Assembly (NCBI GenBank): GCA_002328485.1
Contig: DCUF01000021.1
Span: forward strand, 1 to 9,727
Direction: 5' to 3'
DNA length: 9,727 nt
Source: Deltaproteobacteria bacterium UBA2221
GTDB taxonomy: Bacteria > Desulfobacterota > Syntrophorhabdia > Syntrophorhabdales > WCHB1-27
The translations under genes and the position numbers were made by a program. The stretch's first letter is position 1; each line of letters begins with the position of its first letter. The notes beneath the pieces are model-generated. The model was not told the origin of the DNA. It made no database searches and was given only the letters and a program-made list of their open reading frames with translations. Below are positions 1 to 6,700 of the stretch, in pieces.

Positions 1-25
1 AATCGGCAATCGCAAATCGGCAATC
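1..25. repeat. Short direct repeat at the window edge
   Basis: AATCGGCAATC occurs twice (1-11 and 15-25) separated by GCA, a 14-base period, immediately after the regulator's stop codons. It may be the end of a longer tandem array outside the window. No terminator hairpin is visible between the regulator stop and the edge. Confidence 0.6.
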
Positions 26-28
26 TTA

Positions 29-1390
29 TTACTCTGCTTTCTGCCTCTTTGCTTTTGCGATAAGGCTGACCCTCGAGATCCCAAGTATCTGGGCCGCCTT
101 GGTCTTGTTGCCGCCAGTATAGTTGAGGACCCTTCCGATATGATCGTTTTCGACCTCTTCGAGGGTCTTCAGGGGGGCGTCCGTTGGTCCGTAGTCGCCG
201 AACCCCGCGTTTTCGAGAAAATAGCTGGGCAGGGATTTCTTTCTCAATTCATTCGTGGACTCCACGATGACAGCGCTGTTGATGATATTCATCAGCTCAC
301 GGACATTACCGGGATAATCGTACCGGGTAAGGGATTTCATCACCCCTTCGGAAATCTTCTCGATCTTCTTGTTGTTCGTCTGGCAGAACCTGCGCAGGAA
401 GTGGTACGAAAGCAGCGGAATATCCCCTTTTCTCTCCCTGAGCGGGGGAAGATAGGCGGAGTTGATGTTAAGACGGTAAAAAAGATCTTTTCTAAAGTTG
501 CCTTTCTTCATCTCCTCGTGTAGGTTCTTATTCGTAGCGGCGATGATCCGCACATCGACCTTCAGGTTTTTTGTCGACCCGAGACGGAAGAATTCCCCCT
601 CCTGGAGGACGCGCAGCAGCTTCACCTGGATGGGAAGAGCCAGTTCGCCTATCTCATCGAGAAAAAGCGTGCCCCTGTCGGCCTCTTCAAGAAATCCTCT
701 CTTGTTGGATGTCGCGCCTGTAAAGGCACCCTGGCTGTGTCCGAAAAACTCTGATGCGAAGAGTTCGTTTGCAAATGTACCGGCATTGACGGCGACGAAG
801 TGCTGTCCATTCCGCTTGCTGATCCGGTGAATCGCCCGGGCGATGAGTTCTTTTCCTGTGCCGCTCTCACCCCAGATGAGAACACTGTTGTCGGTGAGCG
901 CCATCTTCTCCACTGTCGAGAAGACCTCTCTCATCTTCCCGTCCTGCGTGACGATCTCCTTGAAAGCCTCCTTGAACCTGAGGTTCGCGGCTGCCGTCAA
1001 TTCGGATTCAACGTTTCTGGATGTTCTCCTCTGCTCCAGGGCCGTGTGCATGAGGTTCAGAAGGCGGTCGTTATCAACGGGTTTTGTCAGGTACTCGAGG
1101 GCGCCCAGTTTCATGGCAGCCACGGCAAGGCTGATATCTTCCACACCGGTCAGAACGATGGTCTCTACATCGATGCTTTCCTCATGGATCCTCTTGAGGA
1201 TGTCGATCCCCGTCACATCGGGCATGTCCATATCGAGGATCAAAAGATCATAGGCGCCGTCCTTGAGCACATCGTAGGCCCTTGTACTGTTGGCCAGCGT
1301 GGTCACGTCAAAGGTACCGGCCTGGAGGAGAAAGATGTTCAGGTAATTGAGCACCGCCTGGTCGTCATCTATCACGAGGATCCTGTCCAT
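29..1390 (-). CDS. NtrC-family sigma-54-dependent response regulator (453 aa)
   Basis: This transcription activator drives RNA polymerase carrying sigma-54 after phosphorylation, presumably by the adjacent kinase. Numbering from the ATG at 1390, the receiver domain (1-120) has acidic D8-D9, phospho-acceptor D53 (within LDMDMP), T81 and K103. The AAA+ domain (about 145-375) has Walker A GESGTGKE at 174-181, the sigma-54 contact loop GAFTGA intact at 221-226, and Walker B TLFLDEIGE at 241-249. The Fis-type helix-turn-helix occupies about 410-450 (GGNKTKAAQILGISRVSL). A TTG one codon upstream is in frame, but the ATG has the better spacing from AGGAGG and forms a TGATG overlap with the kinase stop, so I chose the ATG. 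The gene ends in two TAA codons in a row. Targets are unknown; genes left of the window, its own region or the redox operon are all possible. Confidence 0.94.
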   Translation of the reverse strand: MDRILVIDDDQAVLNYLNIFLLQAGTFDVTTLANSTRAYDVLKDGAYDLLILDMDMPDVTGIDILKRIHEESIDVETIVLTGVEDISLAVAAMKLGALEYLTKPVDNDRLLNLMHTALEQRRTSRNVESELTAAANLRFKEAFKEIVTQDGKMREVFSTVEKMALTDNSVLIWGESGTGKELIARAIHRISKRNGQHFVAVNAGTFANELFASEFFGHSQGAFTGATSNKRGFLEEADRGTLFLDEIGELALPIQVKLLRVLQEGEFFRLGSTKNLKVDVRIIAATNKNLHEEMKKGNFRKDLFYRLNINSAYLPPLRERKGDIPLLSYHFLRRFCQTNNKKIEKISEGVMKSLTRYDYPGNVRELMNIINSAVIVESTNELRKKSLPSYFLENAGFGDYGPTDAPLKTLEEVENDHIGRVLNYTGGNKTKAAQILGISRVSLIAKAKRQKAE

Positions 1391-3438
1391 CAAGCCTCCT
1401 CAGGACTTCTGGGGAGATAGATGTAGAACGTTGTCCCGACACCTATCTTGCTTTCCACTTTGATCCTGCCTTCATGTTCCTTGATTATCCCATAGGCTAT
1501 GGAAAGCCCGAGACCCGTTCCGCCATGATGCCTTTTCGTCGTAAAAAAAGGATCGAAGATCTGTTTCACCGTCTTCTCATCCATGCCCTTTCCGTTGTCG
1601 CTTATCTTCAGTACGATCTCCCTGGCGTTCGGCCGGTATGAGGAAACCGTTATGGTTCCCCGCGGCTTATCGATAGCCTGGGACGCATTTATGAGTACAT
1701 TCACGATAACCTGCTGCAGCTTCTGGGCGTTGCCTGTAATCTCGGGCAGGTCCGGGTCAAACTCGGCCTTTACATCGGCCGTCCTGCGAACCTGGTTATC
1801 CACGAGCCGCAGGCATGCCTCCGTGATGGCGTTCACGTTCACCGTCTCGTTGAGGAGCCCCTCGTCCTTTTTGGCAAACTTCCGCAACCCATCCACGATC
1901 CCTTTGATCCTGTTCGCACCCTGCGCCATGTCGTCCACGAGAACGGGGATCGACTGCCTGAACATCTCGTAGTTGAGCCGGGCAATCTTGAGGTCGGGCC
2001 GGGCTTCATAGGCGCGATCGAGGATGGGCATCATATCGTTCAACGCCTCCTGGATAATGGTCAGGTTGCCCCGGATAAATGTGTTGGGGTTGTTGATCTC
2101 GTGGGCGATGCCTGAGACGAGCTGTCCGAGAGATGCCAGCTTGTCGGCCTGGAGCAGTTGCCGTTCCATGTTCTTTTCCTTCGTGATCACCCGTGAGAAT
2201 TCCACCGCCCCTATGACCTGGCAATGGGAATCAAAGATCGGGTACGCCTGGAGAAGGTAATACTCGCCGTCTATCATTCGTTCAAGAGATACGGGCAGCT
2301 TCTCTGTGAAGACCCTGCCGATCAGGCAGTCCTCGCAGGCGGCCTCCTGATTGAAGATCCTCTTGTAACACTTCCCCTTGTTGCCGATGCCCTTCTGGTT
2401 CGACATGAGGATATTGAAATCGGGGTCTATAACCACAACGGTGTCGGTGATCGCCTTAAAGAGGGTCTGGAGCCTCATCTTGCTTTCCCTCAGCTTTTCG
2501 GTGAGGCTGACAAGTTCCTTGTTCTTCTTGATGAGGAGGTCCTTCTGGTTCTCCAGGTCGACCGTTCTCTGGCGGACGTTCTTCTCCAGGTTCTCGTTCT
2601 GCTCTATGAGCTTCCGCTCCAGTTCCTTGCGTACCCGTATGTCCTTGTACACCGATTCGACGCATTGTTCGCCGTCGACATCGATGATGATGTACGAGGC
2701 TATTACAGGGATAGGTGTGCCGTCACGGTCCAGCAGCGTAAGTTCAATACCCTCCGCGAACCCGTCCTGTCCCAGCTTTTCGAAGATAACCGATCTGATC
2801 GCCGGATTCTCATAGAGCCCGTCACGAACAAAATTGAGGTGGACCGAACCGTCCTCAGGGTAGTGGAGGAGGCGGTAAAATTCCCGGTTCCCCTTCATGA
2901 TATCGCCGTTGAGACGTGAAATGAGCATCGGCGTAGGAGCGTCCTTGAAGAAGTCTTCGTATCTTTTCTTTGACTTCTCCAGTTCCTGCGTCTTCTCGTC
3001 TGCCAGCTCCTTAAGCCCCCCGGCGTACCGCTTCAGCTTCCCTGCCAGTTCGCGCCGCTCCACGATATTCGAGATTTTGAGGCTGATCTCCTTGATGAGC
3101 CTTGTTTCCTCCTCGGAGAAAGGGGTCTTTTCCTGGAAATATATCTCTACAGCGCCCCGCTTCGCGCCGGCTACCACGATATCGAAAGCAAAGGTTTCAG
3201 CGACGTGCTCTTTCGGCAACGGTCGCACGGTATATTCCGTTCCGTCGAGCCAGATTGAAGCGGAAGCGGTCTTTGGCAACTGGAGGCCGTTGATAAGATG
3301 GGCGGTGACAGTCCTGAACCTTTCCCCGGGATTACCATCGAGCCTGATCTCCGCACCTATACTATACAGGCATGCCAGTTCCCGATTACGTCTGTTAAGA
3401 TCGTCTGTAATCTTTGCCGCGTCAGGGCGTAACTTCAT
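1390..3438 (-). CDS. Soluble GAF-PAS-PAS sensor histidine kinase (682 aa)
   Basis: This is the sensor kinase of a two-component pair; it should autophosphorylate on H446 and pass phosphate to the regulator encoded next. Residues about 15-128 look like a GAF domain, about 158-270 a PAS domain with a PAC-type end, and about 320-420 a second PAS domain with three closely placed cysteines (C357, C368, C371). Charged helical stretches at about 130-160 and 265-325 are likely coiled coils. The catalytic part has the H-box GIAHEINNP at 443-451, N-box NVLINASQAI at 580-589, G1 box DNGKGM at 614-619 and G2 box GGTGLGL at 639-645, all intact. No transmembrane helix or signal peptide is visible, so it senses a cytoplasmic signal; the cysteines make redox or metal sensing plausible. 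ATG at 3438 is preceded by GGAG-rich sequence. The TGA stop overlaps the regulator ATG by one base. Confidence 0.93.
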   Translation of the reverse strand: MKLRPDAAKITDDLNRRNRELACLYSIGAEIRLDGNPGERFRTVTAHLINGLQLPKTASASIWLDGTEYTVRPLPKEHVAETFAFDIVVAGAKRGAVEIYFQEKTPFSEEETRLIKEISLKISNIVERRELAGKLKRYAGGLKELADEKTQELEKSKKRYEDFFKDAPTPMLISRLNGDIMKGNREFYRLLHYPEDGSVHLNFVRDGLYENPAIRSVIFEKLGQDGFAEGIELTLLDRDGTPIPVIASYIIIDVDGEQCVESVYKDIRVRKELERKLIEQNENLEKNVRQRTVDLENQKDLLIKKNKELVSLTEKLRESKMRLQTLFKAITDTVVVIDPDFNILMSNQKGIGNKGKCYKRIFNQEAACEDCLIGRVFTEKLPVSLERMIDGEYYLLQAYPIFDSHCQVIGAVEFSRVITKEKNMERQLLQADKLASLGQLVSGIAHEINNPNTFIRGNLTIIQEALNDMMPILDRAYEARPDLKIARLNYEMFRQSIPVLVDDMAQGANRIKGIVDGLRKFAKKDEGLLNETVNVNAITEACLRLVDNQVRRTADVKAEFDPDLPEITGNAQKLQQVIVNVLINASQAIDKPRGTITVSSYRPNAREIVLKISDNGKGMDEKTVKQIFDPFFTTKRHHGGTGLGLSIAYGIIKEHEGRIKVESKIGVGTTFYIYLPRSPEEA

Positions 3439-3464
3439 GGTCTCCCTTCTCCTTAGAGCTAAAT

Positions 3465-3490
3465 AGTATACTTAAACAGCCACAGTATAC
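3465..3490 (-). promoter_or_regulatory. Candidate promoter/operator: paired GTATAC palindromes upstream of the kinase
   Basis: AGTATACT at 3465-3472 and AGTATAC at 3484-3490 form two copies of a GTATAC palindrome with centres 19 bases apart; together they also make an inverted repeat with an 11-base spacer. Each copy reads TATACT on the minus strand, a fair -10 hexamer; the nearer one would start a transcript about 20 bases before the kinase ATG. No good -35 hexamer sits at 17 bases, so an activator-dependent promoter or a dimeric operator are both possible. Confidence 0.35.
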
Positions 3491-3522
3491 CATAAAACCG
3501 CCTGCCGAAGCCACAATACCAC

Positions 3523-3546
3523 TATAAAAGGGGCTTGCGTCGCCCC
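3523..3546 (-). terminator. Terminator-like hairpin inside the first repeat copy
   Basis: This has the same GGGGC/GCCCC stem as the copy at 3604-3627 (arms 3546-3542 and 3534-3530 on the minus strand), here followed by TTTTATAG. It would be the third terminator-like hairpin in a row between the redox operon and the kinase gene, helping insulate the two transcription units. The stem is short, so function is uncertain. Confidence 0.4.
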
Positions 3547-3711
3547 CTCCATCGGCAAAAGCCGTCGGAGCCTTCCCCTCTCGCTCACCGTGTGAGCTAA
3601 GGTAAATAAAGGGGCTTGCGTCGCCCCCTCCATCGGCAAAAGCCCCACCCACTCCGTGGGTACCCGGCCTTCCCCTCTCGCTCACCGTGTGAGCTAAGGT
3701 AAATAAAGGGG
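3526..3711. repeat. Two-copy imperfect tandem intergenic repeat (periods 81 and 97 bases)
   Basis: Two blocks alternate. Block A (3527-3563 and 3608-3644, 37 bases, identical) contains GGGGC and GCCCC arms. Block B (3571-3614 and 3668-3711, 44 bases, identical) contains the palindrome GCTCAC-CGT-GTGAGC (3583-3597 and 3680-3694). The A-to-B linker is 7 bases in the first copy but 23 in the second, which gains its own hairpin, ACCCAC-TCC-GTGGGT (3647-3661); this explains the 16-base period difference. The identity of both blocks suggests recent duplication or a mobile intergenic element. Short hairpins and GC-rich arms resemble REP- or MITE-like intergenic repeats, but I recognise no named family. 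A 115-codon open frame across it is repeat-derived. Confidence 0.85.
3604..3627 (-). terminator. Terminator-like hairpin inside the second repeat copy
   Basis: On the minus strand, GGGGC (3627-3623) can pair with GCCCC (3615-3611) over a 7-base loop, followed by TTTATTT (3610-3604). The stem is only 5 bp, weaker than the hairpin at 3701-3731. A longer alternative pairing, GGGGCTT with AAGCCCC across the block, is also possible. It may act as a back-up terminator or merely be part of the repeat. Confidence 0.4.
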
Positions 3712-3731
3712 CAGGTTCCGGACCCGCCCCT
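3701..3731 (-). terminator. Intrinsic terminator of the nuoE-nuoF-fusion operon
   Basis: Read on the minus strand, bases 3730-3722 (GGGGCGGGT) pair with 3716-3708 (ACCTGCCCC) around a five-base loop, giving a 9-bp GC-rich stem with one G-U pair; an extra A-U pair at 3731/3707 extends it. It is followed directly by TTTATTT (3707-3701). It lies 35 bases past the TGA of the fusion gene, where an operon terminator is expected. Confidence 0.85.
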
Positions 3732-3765
3732 GTTAAATCTTTCATACATTCGTACGATGCTGCGC

Positions 3766-6700
3766 TCACGGTCTCAGTTTCGCCTTTAACTTCGTGTTAA
3801 AGTAATGTTCGCTGAACAGGTAGGGGATCTTTTCCGCGTTCGTGGGGTCCAGATCAACAGTAATGTTGCAGAACCGCCCCTTTCCTGTTGCTGTCGCAAA
3901 TTCCTTTGCGAGGAAACCCTTTCCCCAGAAACCGTCGGTAGCCAGATTGCCGTAAAAGGTCACAGTTTCCCCTATCTCGCTGAAGATCTGATCCACCGAC
4001 GAGAAGTGCATGTCCGCGGCCAATCTCCGGGCAAGCTCACCGATGATCTGCCAGTTCTCCATGCCCGTTATCGGCTCGAAGACTTTTGTAAACCTCTGGA
4101 CTCTCCTGTCACAGGTAGTGTATGACCCGCTTGTTTCTACGGGCATCGCCGCAGGCAGAACCACATCTGCCTCCAGTGCCGTCTCCGTCATAAAATGGTC
4201 CACCACGAGCATGAACTCCGCTCCACCGGTGAACTTCAGATTTGATACCTCGCGGAGAGGGTTTTCTCCAAAGACCAAAAGCGCCTTGATCCGGTCGTTC
4301 TCCAGGGCGCTTACGAGGTCAACAGGCTTAAAGAGCGCCTTCAGGTCAACACCCCATCTCGTGCCAAGGTTGTCGATCCGCTCCGTCTCCCCCACGCGAA
4401 TGAACCCGGGAAGGTACTTCGAATCAACACCCATATCTACCAACCCCTGAGAGTTTGCGAAATCCCGGAGGATTATGAGGCCGTTGCCCGGCTTGCCTAT
4501 TCTCCCCGTTATCATCATCAGGTTGCCGAGCGCCTGGAGGTCGTTCCGGGACTTCTCCCAGAGAGAGTCAATACTGTAAAGGACAACTACATTCGTATCA
4601 GGTTTGCTTATAAGGTCGTACAACTCCGCCAGCTTGGCCGCGTCCACTCCCGTCATTCCTGCCACAGCCTCAATGCTCAACGCTGAGAGTGATTTCTTGA
4701 AGGCATCGTATCCTTCCGTCCTGTCGCGTACAAAGGCCTGATCGTCAAGCCCCCTGTCGATTACGGACTTACAGATGCCTTGTATGAGCGCCGTGTTTGT
4801 GCCCCGTTTCGGGTCTATCCAGAGGTCAGAGATCTTATTCAGGGGGACCTCAGACGAATTGACGGTGACGATCCGGGTCCCATTTTTCTGGGCTGCCTTG
4901 ATCTTCAGCTCTGCGATCAGGTTCTCCTCAGAGAGATCCGCGTTCATCACGAGGATCACGTCAGCCTTGTTCAACTCATCCATGGTCGTTGTGGAGACGG
5001 TGAGACCGAACATGTCATCGAGACCGTCCTGTTCAACGTTGTTCATGAGGTTACTGAAACTCCCGATATTATTGGTTCCGAGACCCGCGCGGGCAAATTT
5101 CTGCAGTACGTAGAGTTCTTCATTCGTCATCCTTGGAGACGCGAAGAGGGCGATGGAGTCAGGCCCGTAGGTCGCTATGACAGACCGTATCTTATTGACG
5201 GCGGTGTTAATGGCATCATCCCAGCTTGCCTCCACGTGGCCGCCTTTCTTTTTGAGCATCGGTTTCAGGAGCCTTCCCTTGTCGAGCATGTACCGGTATC
5301 CGAAACGACCCTTGGAGCAGAGGTAGCCTTTATTGTGAGAGGTACCGTTCACGTTGGCCACGGTGAAGCAGTGGTCGTGAAAGACCTTGTAGCTCAGGTT
5401 GCATCCCATGGAGCAGTAGCTGCAAACGGACTCCACCTTGTTCGATACCCAGGGCCCCGGCTTCCTGAAGGGCAGCTTCTCGGTGATGGCGCCCGTGGGG
5501 CATGCAGCGATACAGTTGCCGCATGATATGCAGTTGGTCTGAAGCAGTTTCTTCTCCATCGAAGGCTTGACCACCGATTTGAATCCCCGGTAGACGAAAC
5601 CGAGGGCCGAGATCTTCAGGATCTCCGAGCAGGTCCTCACGCAGCGGCCACAGGCGATGCATTTGTTCGGATCGAGGTTTATGAAGGGGTGGTCCTGATC
5701 GACCTTGTATTTCCTCACGTCCCCGAGAAACCGGGTGATATCGACGCCGAAATCGGTTGCATATTTTCTTAAGGAGCAGTCAAACAGGGCCGAGCAGCCG
5801 CACTCGAGACACCGCGAGGCCTCGGTCATTGCCTGTTCCGCGGTGAATCCCAGCTCCACCTCGGCGAAGGTCTTTGTCCTCTCCGCAGGCGGAAGCTCTC
5901 TCATCCGTTCCTTTCCGATCTTCAACATGGGGAGAAACTCGCTGTCGGGTATCTCTCCGAAGCTTTCCTTGCGGCTCACGAAACCCATCGATACGATCTC
6001 TGCCGTGCCCTTGCTGATGAAACTATCTATCGCCTCCGCCGCACGCCGGCCGTGCGCTATCGCATCGATTGCCACAGCAGGGCCGGTGACCACGTCTCCG
6101 CCGGCGAACACACCCGGGATAGAGGTTGCGAGGGTCTTGTCATCGGTGACGACGGTGTTCCGCCGCGTTGCCTTGAGTTGGCCGTCGGAGCAGATCGTAC
6201 CAAGATCGATATCCTGACCGATTGCCGAGACAACGAGGTCACATTTCAGATCGTATTCGGATCCTGCCACGGGTACAGGGCTGCGCCGGCCGCTGGCGTC
6301 CGGCTTGCCGAGTTCCATCATAATGCAGGTCAGGGCGTCGAGACGGCCGTTGGTGCTGACAATAGCCGTTGGTGCTGAGAGATAGATAATCTCCACGCCT
6401 TCCTCGATGGCCGCGTCGATCTCCATCTCATGGGCGGGCATCTCCTTCTTGGTCCTCCTGTAGAGGATAGTGACCTTTTTCGCGCCCAGCCTGAGAGCCG
6501 ACCGGGCCGCGTCGATGGCGGTATTCCCACCGCCCACAACGACCACGTCTTTCCCGTTAAGCTGCGGCACGTCCGGCATCTGAAGCTGCCGGAGAAACCC
6601 GACACCACCTACGATACCCTCTGTTGTATCCTCACCGGCAATTCCCATATCCTTGGCCTTCTGGGCGCCCATGGCAAGGAAAACAGCGTCGTATTCATCT

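Noticed and set aside
3635..3665. A GG-N10-GC sigma-54-like match (GGTGGGGCTTTTGC on the minus strand) in the second repeat copy
   Set aside because: It lacks the rest of the consensus, lies within repeat hairpins, and depends on the linker that is absent from the other copy, about 200 bases from the kinase start.
3526..3711. CRISPR array
   Set aside because: Only two long unequal units rich in hairpins, with no regular short repeat/spacer alternation and no cas genes.
3422..3769. A 115-codon minus-strand open frame across the intergenic region
   Set aside because: It is translated from the tandem hairpin repeats, has low-complexity repeated peptide content, and matches no domain; it also spans the terminator and the kinase start region.
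5044..5046. Possible selenocysteine (in-frame TGA) at the formate-dehydrogenase active site
   Set aside because: The aligned codon is a plain ATG and the frame is continuous, so no recoding is needed or visible.
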